DNA of 64,000 nt from Bolinopsis microptera (Eukaryota > Ctenophora > Tentaculata > Lobata > Bolinopsidae), in contig NC_087077.1 of assembly GCF_026151205.1 (NCBI RefSeq), positions 12,932,983 through 12,996,982 on the forward strand. Direction: 5' to 3'. The notes under the pieces were generated by a model. It saw only the letters and a list, made by a program, of their open reading frames with translations. It had not been told where the DNA came from and ran no database searches. Below, piece by piece: positions 1 through 12,400 of the stretch. A program made the translations under genes and the position numbers. Each line of letters starts with the position of its first letter. Within the stretch, counting starts at the first letter, position 1.

Positions 1-247
1 GAGCATGGCACTTTGAGAAGGAGAACTGCTCAGTATATTGTTTCTTCCAGCACTTGTCCTGTTTCGTAATTGCTCCTCTTCTACGGAATTAATTGTTGAA
101 TTATTTATATAGATTATGGGGCAGTACCTATTGATATATCATGATCTTAATTAAGCTGTATTCAATCAGGAGTGACACAGCCGGTTCAGGCCATGGAATA
201 GGAGAAAGGTCGGATAGATTTAATCGATCTGAATGTCTTCAAATTTC

Positions 248-411
248 TTACTTAAACCATCCCTTGTATTTGCCACAAAGGTCGGGGTATTGCTTCTTGA
301 TGGAGAGATAGTAATCACTCCAAGCCTTCTGGAACATCAGTTTCTCATTGCCCATAGACAGACACTTAGGTGGTGTCCAAGATAGACATTGCTGACACTG
401 CAGCCTGTAAG
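248..411 (-). CDS. C-terminal exon of the giant protein
   Basis: Follows acceptor accctaacag, and ends at TAA (248-250). Encodes [20 protein letters not shown] and a tail with [19 protein letters not shown], a last copy of the YP-containing module. The alternative acceptor 9 nt downstream (cttacag) would put the exon out of frame with exon 527-1675, which fixes the splice choice. No canonical AATAAA was seen on the minus strand before the window edge. Confidence 0.65.
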
Positions 412-3400
412 CTGTTAGGGTGTATGTTAGATAGATGTCCCATCGAAATAACAGAAAAACTGCATTGGTGGAAATTTACGACAAATATTTAATATCATTT
501 ACTTACTTATTTTAATATTTACTTACTTTTCTGCGGGGTTATGTATTGTATAACTTTAGGTTTGCAGCGGATCACTGGAGTATCTGGTGCGTGAGGTTTT
601 GGATGAGTCTTCGGTGGTTTAAATGGAGGAGGAGGGGGAGGAGGTGGTGGTAGAGGAGGTGGTGGTCCACGAGGAGGCGGTGGTCCATGAGGAGGTGGTG
701 GTCCATGAGGAGGCGGTGGTCCATGAGGAGGTGGTGGTCCATGAGGAGGTGGTGGTCCATGAGGAGGTGGTGGTCCATGAGGAGGTGGTGGTCCATGAGG
801 AGGTGGTGGTCCATGAGGAGGTGGTGGTCCATGAGGAGGTGGTGGTCCATGAGGAGGTGGTGGTCCATGAGGGGGTGGTCCTCCATGAGGCGGTGGTCCT
901 CCATGAGGCGGTGGTCCTCCATGGGGTGGTCCTTCATGGGGTGGTCCTTCATGGGGTGGTCCTTTATGAGGTGGTCCTTCATGAGGTGGTCCTTCATGAG
1001 GTGGTCCTCCGTTGGGTGGTCCTCCATGGGGTGGTCCTTCATGAGGTGGTCCTCCGTGGGGTGGTCCTCCATTGGGTGGTCCTCCATGGGGTGGTCCTTC
1101 ATGGGGTGGTCCTCCAAGCCGTGGTCCTTCATGGGGTGGTCCTCCATGGGGCGGTCCTCCATGGGGTGGTCCGCCGTGAGGTGGCCCTTCATGAGGTGGT
1201 CCTTCATGAGGTGGTCCTTCATGAGGTGGTCCTTCATGAGGTGGTCCTCCGTGGGGTGGTCCTCCGTGGGGTGGTCCTCCGTGGGGTGGTCCTCCGTGGG
1301 GTGGTCCTCCGTGGGGTGGTCCTCCGTGGGGTGGTCCTCCGTGGGGTGGTCCTCCGTGGGGTGGTCCTCCGTGGGGTGGTCCTCCATGGGGTAGTCCGCC
1401 GGGAGGTGGCCCGCCATGAGGTGGTCCTCCGTGGGGTGGCCCTTCATGGGGTGGTCCGCTGGGAGGTGGTCCTCCGTGGGGTGGTCCTCCTTTGGGTGGT
1501 CCTCCGTGGGGTGGCCCATCATGGGGTGGTCCTTCGTGTGGAGGCGGACCGGGTCCATCACCGCCCGGTGGTCCACCAGGTCCATCACCGCCCGGTGGTC
1601 CACCAGGTCCATCACCACCTGGTGGTCCACCAGGTCCTTCTGGTCCTTCTGGTCCTCCTTCGGGAGGCTGTAGTCCTGAAATTTGAAGAAGTGTATTTAC
1701 CTTTACCGAGAAATTTCTTGCAATATTATTTTGATTAGCAATAACTTTAGCAACCCTTTTTATAAACGAAAGTTTAGTTCATGAAACTTACCGGCCATTT
1801 CTCTCATTATCTCTTCATCGACCAAATCTGCTTCGTCATCAATATTCGATTCGAACATGCTACCAATGTCAAGGTCTCTCTTGGCAATGTTCAGTAATTG
1901 GGACTGTTGACCAGTAGATTGGAGACGGCATTTTCCCCATGGCAACACAGGGAAGAAACCAGCTGGAATGATATCAGATCATTATATATTATAATCGGAT
2001 TATCAGTTATGTGATCATTAGATATTTGCGTTGATTGATTTAAAATAAAAACGGTTGATCTCGATTGCAATCCTTATTACAATAACATGGTAATATTTCA
2101 GAACAATTTAATAAAATGATGAACTCTAAACAGCGCTTCAAATTTCACATCTTATAAAATTTTAAAAATCTATTAACAAATGCATCAGTAATATTGAAGA
2201 TAATATAATCAATATTCAAATTCAATACCCGGCCGAGGACAAAGATTGTATGTGTAAAGCTTGTGGCAGACTTGGATCTGGGTGCTTCCTATATTATTGC
2301 CGCAATTCCTCGTGAAGCACTTTTTGACCCTCGTAGCACCTTGTAATTATAGGGTGATTAAATTTAAAACTTTAAAAAAGATAAATCAGATCTTTTACGT
2401 TGTGCGCATTCTCACAAAGCTGATATTTTGCGAAAATAGGAACATATTGTGAGTCTACCACTGATTGAGAATTTTTGCAAAACTTAAATTAAACTTATCA
2501 ATTTAAAGGAAGATTAAACATAAGATTACTCACAGCCCTGCACAAAGTGAGATTTGGCGTGGTTACAGGGTACTGTTAACTGTTTTCTAACTTTAGATTC
2601 ACACTGATTCTTTAAACTGTCCGTCAGCACGAACTTAGGAACAACCGTCTTCTTGAAAAGCGCGTATCCTAAAAATTTACAAATCACAATGAGTTGTTTT
2701 ATAAAAATATATTATTGCACAAGAAGCACCGTCTAGCTATAGTCTTAGAGCTCGGTTAATTTGACAGGAAGAAAGATGCTCAGTCATTAATAATAAATAA
2801 AAGTGCTCCGTTGGACTGTTTAACGACTGTCGCGTCGCTCTGCACCGCTAGGTAACCACTGGTAACCTAGGTAACTACTAGGTAACTACTTATAACCACT
2901 TACCAGTAGGTCTGTAAGTGACGTACACCTCGTTACAGTTAGTATAACTGGAGCACATTGTCACCGTGTAGATCATATCGTGAGGTTCGTCTGTTCCCGG
3001 ACAAATCTCCTTCCGGGTTCCTTTTGAAACGGACTTTATCTAGTGGAATATTGAAGTTGATGTTTTGTTCGAATTTGTTTAATATTGAAATAATTTGACT
3101 GTTTCGTCGGGCGTAGAGCACCGCTCAAATAAATTAAAGTGAAAGAATAGCAGTTAACTATATGAAAGCCTAGAAATTCGATTTGTTACAATGCATTGGG
3201 CTTTAATCCGATTAACTTGGGAGCACGTTCGTATGTTCATGTAGCCGACTACAGCTATTCATTCTTTCACTTTAATTTACTTGAGCGGTGCTACAGCTTG
3301 TCTTGCCGGTGATATAAAACCAATTTCGTGACTTTAATCTTTTAATGAAGATGGAGAATAGGGCAATCCTTTTCTTTAATAAAAGTTATTAAAACTGTCA

Positions 3401-6400
3401 TGGGTTCATTAATAAAGAGTTAATAAAGACCTAAAATATAAACATTTTCCATTCACTAACCCTGTATTTGGAGCGAGGTCTGTGTATGTACAAGTACCTC
3501 TGGTCTCGCTTCACCATCGTTAGAGACACCTGCTTTATATCTCCTTTATAGCCAATACCTGTGTTATTTGTGGGTGATTAGAGGGGCAATATGGAATTAA
3601 AGTTTATTTAACGAATATTTTAAACAATTCTGGTTATATTTCATTCATTTAATAAAACAAGAGAAGCGTTTAAGTCAGCATTGGCAAAAAAATGTGAATT
3701 AATCATTAAAAGATTAAATTATAGCATGTATCATACTATGATTTCTCTTGGAGAATTTCTCTTTACACTCTTAACTTGCGAACAAATTGAAGCAGCAGAC
3801 TTTAAGCTAGAAACTTTATTGAATAGAAATAATCATTTCACGTAACTACGTCTTCTTCAGTTCTCAAATTATTTGTTATATAGTAGTGTTGAAAGTATTA
3901 AAACTTGAACTATTTATCATACTATGATCCCTAGGGATAGCACCTGCTATTCAGAATTACTGAGCTAGCCACTTAATTTAACATTGTTAGCAATTGGCCA
4001 ACAATGTGAATTAATCATTAAAAAATGTGAATTAAATGTGATTAAACTAAAGCATTACCTGAGGGGAATTTCCGGGAGATGGTGTTGAAACACCGTCCCT
4101 TCTGGTTGCCAGCTCGACACACTCTGAACAGGTAATGACACCAACATCGCCCACGTGTTGTCGCGCACCGCTCGTCTATCTTCGACACCACGAAGAAGTA
4201 GCGGGGGTCCACGTAACCTGTGTTGGGGAGGTTGTTCTTAATTCTTATTTAAAATCCGGATTGTAATATTATTTTTGAGTCGCATAGTTGAAATGTTTTC
4301 TTGGGTAAATTTTTATTGATCCCGTTTGATGCGACAAGGAAAAGACTCTTATCAGGAATTATTAATTCTTATGTTGTAACTTGAACAAAAACTGAAAAAT
4401 GAATGATATTTCCTGCATAAAAACATTATATTCGTTGACTTACTTAAATCAGTTCTTTCACTGTAAACCACCCTTGTTGTTCCTGAAAAATAATATAATC
4501 ATTTGAAAAACTGTTTTACATGTGTCTATTTTATATTTCAATACGAATAAGATAACAAATGTTTAATTTAAAAAGCAGCTCTGCACACAGGGGGGGGGGG
4601 GGGGTTCACCCTGATTTTTTTGTAAAACTTGGTTTCGAGATAGCAGTTGACCAACAAACTAGGACCAGTGACCAGACTTTTGAGGGGGTCCCGGATCCCA
4701 ACCGCCAAACGGTGCCCGCGGGGCATGGGCAGCCACGCCCATATTTGGTCCATATCAGGCCCAATTTAGCCAAATACCCTGAACATGCCCAAAACACAGA
4801 TTTTAGGTGCTTTACTTGTAGCTAGTGGTCCCCTGAACTCGTATATGAAGTTTCATCAAGATTGGACAAAAAATGACTGAGTTATGAGCTTAAGGGGGCA
4901 TACACCAAAACAGTGGTTTGTGCCGTCCAGACCAAATGACCTCATAGGCAGTTCAGTGACCTTCTAGCGCACCGTTTCAACACCAAAAAAAAATATTTTG
5001 AGAATACCCATTTTTGTAATCGAGCATTTCCTGGTTAGAGTGGAATTTTCGGAAAAACACAATTTGTTTCGTGGAGAGGCTATAAGTTAATCATTTCTTG
5101 CGGTATCGGGTTGAAATTTTGCTCGCCGTCTATTCACATCTATTTCAAGGTGTGTGTAAAATCTTGCTATCGTATCTAAAAAGGCTGGTGTGTTATAAAT
5201 TTTTAAAGTTAACAAAAGTCAAAAAGTTGAAATTGTCCTTTTCAGACTTATTTTAAACAAAAAGTCAGTCAGGGAAGATCGGATTGATTTTATGGTTGAC
5301 ATAAACTTGTTCTCTGAATTCTGGCGCAGTTTTTGATGCCCTCTAAAATGTTTTTCCTCATTTGTGTTCAGATCTATTAGACTTCAAAGCCAAACAACAA
5401 ATTTGGGCACATTTTTCGTTTTAAATATTTACTAATTTTTCTAAAATTTTGATAGGAATGTGCTAGTGACTTTTGGAAGGGTGCAAAATAACTGCAACTA
5501 GCACATTTATATATGAGTTATGAACAACAAAACACCCTAAAATGCTTCCCTTTGAAGTTATTGGAGAAAATGTGATTTTTTATCTGCAAAGCCAAAAAAT
5601 CACATTTTCTCCCATAACTTTAAAGGGAAGCATTTTAGGGTGTTTTGTTGTTCATACCTCATATATAAATGTGCTAGTTGCGGTTATTTTGCGCACTTCA
5701 AAAAGTCACTAGCACATTCCTATCAAAATTTTAGAAAAATCAGTAAATATTTAAAATGAAAAATGTGCCTAAATTTGTTGTTTGGCTTTGAAGTCCAATA
5801 GATCTGAACACAAATGAGGAAAAACATTTTAGAGGGCATCAAAAACTGCGCCAGAATTCAGAGAACAAGTTTATGTCAACCATCAAATCAATCCGATCTT
5901 CCCTGACTGACTTTTTGGTTAAAATAAGTCTGAAAAGGACAATTTCAACTTTTTGACTTTTGTTAACTTTAAAAATTTATAACACACCAGCCTTTTTAGA
6001 TACGATAGCAAGATTTTACACACACCTTGAAATAGATGTGAATAGACGGCGAGCAAAATTTCAACCCGATACCGCAAGAAATGATTAACTTATAGCCTCT
6101 CCACGAAACAAATTGTGTTTTTCCGAAAATTCCACTCTAACCAGGAAATGCTCGATTACAAAAATGGGTATTCTCAAAATATTTTTTTTTGGTGTGGAAA
6201 CGGTGCGCTAGAAGGTCACTGAACTGCCTATGAGGTCATTTGGTCTGGACAGATTTGGTGTATGCCCCCTTAAAACTATATGCCCATATTTGGGCATACG
6301 CACTAAATTTGATCGATTTTGGCCCATAAATTGGTCAAATATCAATATTTTTGAATAAAACTAACTTTATATGAAAGGTAAGCCTAAACTACACATTCTC

Positions 6401-9400
6401 TATGATTATCAGCTCAATATCTACCTAACTATGGATTCTGTGTTCAAATAATCGCAAAAAATGAACAAAATCGCCCATATCTCAGTTCGCAATATTTGCA
6501 AAACTGATTTCGCTCAAAACAATATAACTCAATAGGGTTTCAATATTTTTTCATGAAATTTTCAGAATCAACGTAGAATTGTCTCATGACCTTAAGTTTT
6601 GGGACAGAATTTTGAGTTAGGCCTTTAAAAAAATTTGGCGGCCAAATTCTAAAATTTGCCGGGCATTTTTCACAAAAAAATCAGGGTGAACCCCCCCCCC
6701 CCCCCCCCGCCGACTACTTACCAGCTACCCATTATCCCTGCACGATTAGAACACGAATATGTCAGAGTATTCTTTCGGTCGGATCAAGCTATTCCAAGCT
6801 ATTCAAGCGTTTAACCGGAATTATAATTACAAACTGCATGCTGCGTGCACTAAACAGGGTCTGAGTAATGCACACTACTTTAAAGTGATTACATCATAGT
6901 TGCAGGGTGCAGGTGATTTGATGCACATCGTCGACGGTCTTGGAACAAATGTTTTACGAGTATCACCCGTTAAGCTGCACATCGAGTTCATTTGGTAGTA
7001 CCAATATGCTTAGATGCTTAGATGGCTGGTAGTGGTGCATTGTACCAATGTACATGTTACATGCCATTAATTTAATAAAACTATTAGCCGGTTTTTGACA
7101 CTACTTTTAAGTGATTGCATTAACAGGTGGTGGTTTGCTGCACATCATTTGGTAATTACAAATTACAAATTACACTCGTTGGTATCCACTGCAGTTTATA
7201 TTCACTGCATTGTTCGCTCTTTTGCCGTGCTTTAACGCCACTCAATCAAGATCAAGCCTCATAATTATCATTAGACGTTACTCCTTGACCGTGCGAAATA
7301 CGTTTGAATTGTTCCTTTGAAAAATTCTCAATTCCTAGCATGTACCTATATGATAAGATGGCTGGTACATTGTACAATGTTATACATGCTACATGCCATT
7401 AATTTTATCAAGCTATTAGCCGGGTTTTGACGAATTTCATCGGCTGGAGTTTTATATCATTTAAAAATGGCAATGGTTATTTTCTTTGTGATTAAGGTAT
7501 ATTCTGATGATCAGGAACTTTCACTTTTTTGTAAAATGTTTGTACGGCGTATTCGAAAACAATTTTCATCCTAATTTACTTATATTTTCGGTTTTTATGT
7601 GGCGTTCATTGTAACATGTCCATAAAATTAAATGCATCTGAATGAACCACAGGATCCATGGCACATACTAAACGTTTTACTGACCCCAGTCCTATAAGCT
7701 CCTACATAAGCGTTTTTCATTCATCTCACTAATTTACTATACGAGGCTTGTAAGTAACAGTGGGCCATATGATAACGCACGTGTGCCATATAGCGCACGT
7801 GTGCCATATATCGCACGTGTGCCATATGATAGCGCACGTGGGCCATAAAGCGCACGTGGGCCATATGATAGCGCACGTGGTCCATATAGCGCACGTGTGC
7901 ATTATGTTACGAAGGGTTGTAAAAATTAGTTGTTACTGTGTAAGAACTAAGAAATAAGATAGGCTTAGTCCATCTTATGTCCCATCTGCCATTTACAGTA
8001 GATTAATAGCTTTTAAGATACTGACCATGTCGACTGACTAGATCCTCTCCTATGGTGTCAGTTCAAAAACGTTTTTACAAGATCGTTAAACTCTCGTAAA
8101 TATGTTTACGCTAGATTTCTAAGATGGATATTTAAGATGGCTAGCGCGCATCAACCCTCATATTTAGGTATCTTAGACTTAACTCTTAAGAAAACCTTTT
8201 TAACTTTAAGATGGTTATTGCGCGCTAGCCATCTTAGATTTTTTGTAGGGGTACTGACTAGGTCCTCTCCTATGGTCTCAGTTCAGACACTTGGTACTGG
8301 TAACCACGATCTAGTGCTTCTGCAATTCGTTCTTTTGACGTTTAGCAGTATGTTAGTATATTTGTGGCTATATCATAAAAGTACTTAGGTAGAGATTGAA
8401 ATATTTAATGCTCAAGTGCAGAGCTAATATATATATGATACTATACACAGTGTATAATATGATATGACACGCGGTATCTTCCTATTTAATTGAATCAGTC
8501 TCGAAGTCTACTTGGAAACTGGTCTTAACATGGTTAAATCCGGTTCAAAGCCGAAAATCCGGTTAACGATCCCGAACTATTGCTCGAAACCGCTTAGGAT
8601 ATATAAACGATATAGCTCATTTCGGTAGCTCATTTCTCGACTCGATCGTTTAGACTTTAGTTTACCAACTCGTTTTGGGCATCTCGTGCATAAAAAACTA
8701 AACCAGAAGTGTACATCAGATCTGAGATCATGTTGGTTGAAGTTTGAACATTTAACGGCTGAACATTAATAAGCTAAACGTTAATGACACTAGAAATCGA
8801 GTTAGAGTACCACATACATATGTCAGCTTGCTTGATAGTTTGGTAGAGAGTAGGTCTCAGATATACAAAGGAAGCTATCCAAGACAAAGAAGCAATGAGA
8901 AGTATACATACATTACTATTAAAACCATGAATACTAATCTGTGAAAGCTTTTTCCGGGATCGTCCTGGAGAAAGGGACATTCTTTGTTCTGTCATGCCCA
9001 TGGTTGCTCAATACTTTTGGTTTACTGCCCCCTTCCTTGTTAAATACTTATACACATTGAATGTACAAGCGTAGAGTTTGTAGCTTGAACTAGTTTAATT
9101 TCGCATAGTTTTAAGAAAAAAAACCCAAGATCTAACATTTCAAACATCATCAAGTGAGTCTAATGAACAAGTACCGGCCGTCAGTAGATATACAGGACCA
9201 GAGAGTGGTACTACCCGCGGGAAAATGGGGACCACTGTACAACTTTGCAGATGAGACCACAACCCATGGAGTAAAGCTTATGAGCAGGGGTCGAGGTCCC
9301 ATCAGAATACTGTCTCTCATAGTCTTCATCGTCTTCTTGGCGATTACAGTCAGAACGATTATACTAGGTATTATTTTGTATCTAAATACTAACATTGTGT

Positions 9401-12400
9401 TCATACCAGTAGAGCTTGATAATTTATGAATTTTGATTGGAATTAGAAGGCTCCAGTTTGGAAAACAAATTAATATAATTCCGCTCTCAGTTACGCCGAT
9501 GTAGGAAGAAATCCAAAATATCGAAAATATTTCAGATTCAGTGGATTATCAGGATGATCCCCGAGGGACGAGAATGCACCAAAACGTGCCCATCACGACA
9601 AGCCACAGTCCCTCCATCTTCTACTGTCCCACTAACCGTATTGATCTATCAAGACTTCATCCCAAACTTCATGAACTTTACTCCCACATCAAGACCTCAA
9701 ACTTTACCTTACAGCCAAACGAGACTATATTTGAGAACTTTTACATGAACCAGAGGAAAAGTATGCTAATGGATCAGTATGGAAACATGACGTACACGGA
9801 ATTCACTCTAAAGTAAGAAAATTACGAGATCTGGGAAACAAGAACAAATTATTTCAATCGAAAAATTTGATGTCCTTAAAGGTCAAATAAATTCTCGTTT
9901 CAGAAAAGTAATCAACCTAATCATTATTCGTTGTTTTATCGCCTAAAGGATATCAGAATAATAAAACCATGTAATTTTCTGTCATAGAATGTTGTAAAAC
10001 ATTCATTAACAGGTACAGCAGTCTAAACGAAGAGACCTTGAAGAAAACACACTGCTACATAGGGTACGAACTGACAGGAAACTCTAACTACACCTGTAAC
10101 TCTGATATAAAGCTCGTTCTTACAGAGCGAGGAGTTTGTTATCAGGTGAACGCTGAGAGGAGGATTCCACTGGAGGAGGGCTCGCTCGGAGCTATTAACC
10201 TCCTGACTATCCTAGATCTCAGCAAGTCTCTGAGGGTGGATCTGGAGAACGGGTTAGAGGTCTTCATCAAGGATCAGGGTTCTTTTCCAAACAGGTAAAA
10301 AGGAATTTCTTTAAAAAATTACGGTGGAAATGGTAAAAAGCTGTTTCATGTACACTGTTTTACTCTGAAGACGACATCTCCACACTTATCTAATTAATGA
10401 TTCCATTTCTACTAACTGACATGATTAATTCTAAAACAGGTTCGACAAAGGTGACGTATTGACTCCAGGCCTGGTACACACAATGAAAATGTCAGTGGAA
10501 GAAGTAACAGCCCTGCCAGTCCGAGACAGAAAGACAGTCTGCTACCCTAACACCTCACCAGGGGACTTTTACCCTGTTCCTTTCTACGGACCTCCAGAGA
10601 CGTGCAGTTACGCCTGCTACGCCTCTAACGCTCTGGTGTACATTAACAACACCTACGGTTGCATAGACGTCCCCAACAACTACAGTCAAGGTACGAGACT
10701 CTGTACTTTAAAAGAGCTGGAGGATTTAGTGGATTTCTCCACGGAGATACCTCTTAGTTTGGAAAGTAAACGACTCATTGACAGCCAAATCAAAGAAAAG
10801 GTTTCGTCTGGCTGTCTACCATCCTGCAGGGGTAAATATTACCACGCGGAGATACATTCCACCCCGATATATCCCTTGGCAATGAAAATGGCAGCCGTAT
10901 ATTTCAACGTCTCAGTGGATGAAGCCCGGTCCAGTTTAATCGGAATTCGTGTGGTGTTTCCGAGCACGATGAAAGTTGTGGAGGAAATAAGAACTTACAC
11001 TATTAACAATTACTTGGGTGATGTCGGGGGTGTGTTTGGGCTATTTTTGGGGTTCAGCTTCTTTACGTTCCTCGAGTACATCTACTTCGTTCTCTTTTAT
11101 GTGACGAAACGGTTGTGGAAGGGGTTAAAAGGTGATTGGTTGAAAAACTTAGATAACATTAATAGTGGGAAGATGAACAGTTGTGGAGTTGTTGAAAGTA
11201 ATCTCCGACAAAGGTCAACATCCTACATCTCAACTTGTTAGAGGATCTCAGACAGGGTCAACATCCTACATCTCAACTTGTTAGAGGATATCAGACTGGG
11301 TCAACATCCTACATCTCAACTTGTTAGAGGATATCAGACTGGGTCAACATCCTACATCTCAACTTGTTAGAGGATCCCAGACAGGGTCAACATCCTACAT
11401 CTCAACTTGTTAGAGGATCCCAGACAGGGTCAACATCCTACATCTCAACTTGTTAGAGGATATCAGACTGGGTCAACATCCTACATCTCAACTTGTTAGA
11501 GGATCCCAGACAGGGTCAACATCCTACATCTCAACTTGTTAGAGGATATCAGACTGGGTCAACATCCTACATCTCAACTTGTTAGAGGATCCCAGACTGG
11601 GTCAACATCCTACATATCAACTTGTAAGAGAATCTCAGACAGGGTCAACATCCTACATCTCAACTTGTTAGTGGAGTTGTTGAAAGTAATCTCCGACAAA
11701 GGTCAACATCCTACATCTCAACTTGTTAGAAGATATCAGACTGGGTCAACATACTATATCTCAACTTTTTAGAAAATGCCAGACATTGGTTAACATCCTA
11801 CATCTCAATTTGGATGTCTCGGGATTTAGGAGAACTTCTAACAGAGGTCTCGACCAATTTTGTTAACAAACTTCCAGCTAAATTGAATGTCAGTATGCTG
11901 TAGGCCAAAGGTTCCTCTAGGTCCTAGGACCATAAAAGGAGTTTTATGCTGCTGATTTATGCTATCAGCGCTATTGAAAAGTTAGAAGAATTACATATAA
12001 AAGAGATCGTTATAAATGGTTTTTGGTAATATATAAAATATAGACTCCCTTAAAGGATCTATTTTTACTCGCACTATAGAGAGCTAATTGTTTTATCTAT
12101 TGAGTCACCGTAACTTTATTATCATATATCATAGAGCGTTATTTCAAAATATCACTGTCTGTTCAGAGGTTTGCACCCCTTTATTTAACTAACCTGTTCT
12201 GCTGGCGAGGAAGGTGTGCTTTACTAACTGTTTCACGTTGTTCTTGTTGCAGTGAGTGGGAGCTGCAACATGTTGAATGATGACATTTCCATTTGAAGGT
12301 TGTCAAATGTTAATCACCGAATGATTTACAAGTGTTGTTACAAACTACTATTGGTAGTATCACTAAATTGTTCTGTAACCGCCCAGATCTTGTCTGCGTT

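Noticed and set aside
572-1738. Long frames [15 protein letters not shown] and MRWSSVGW over the 0.6-1.7 kb array
   Set aside because: Shadow frames of a 15/18-bp minisatellite. Splice phase and composition select the Pro/His/Gly frame on the minus strand.
2225-2285. Candidate minus exon ending CCTCGGCCGG before gtattg
   Set aside because: Entry phase fits but exit phase is 2, whereas exon 1962-1792 needs phase 1, and the neighbouring exons join correctly without it.
6700-6740. A mini-exon GGATAATGGGTAGCTG with splice-like ends in the 7.7-kb intron
   Set aside because: Its length (16 nt) would break the phase-1 series of the giant gene.
7760-7957. HVCHIAHV repeat protein
   Set aside because: Translation of the CACGTG satellite; no splice or promoter support.
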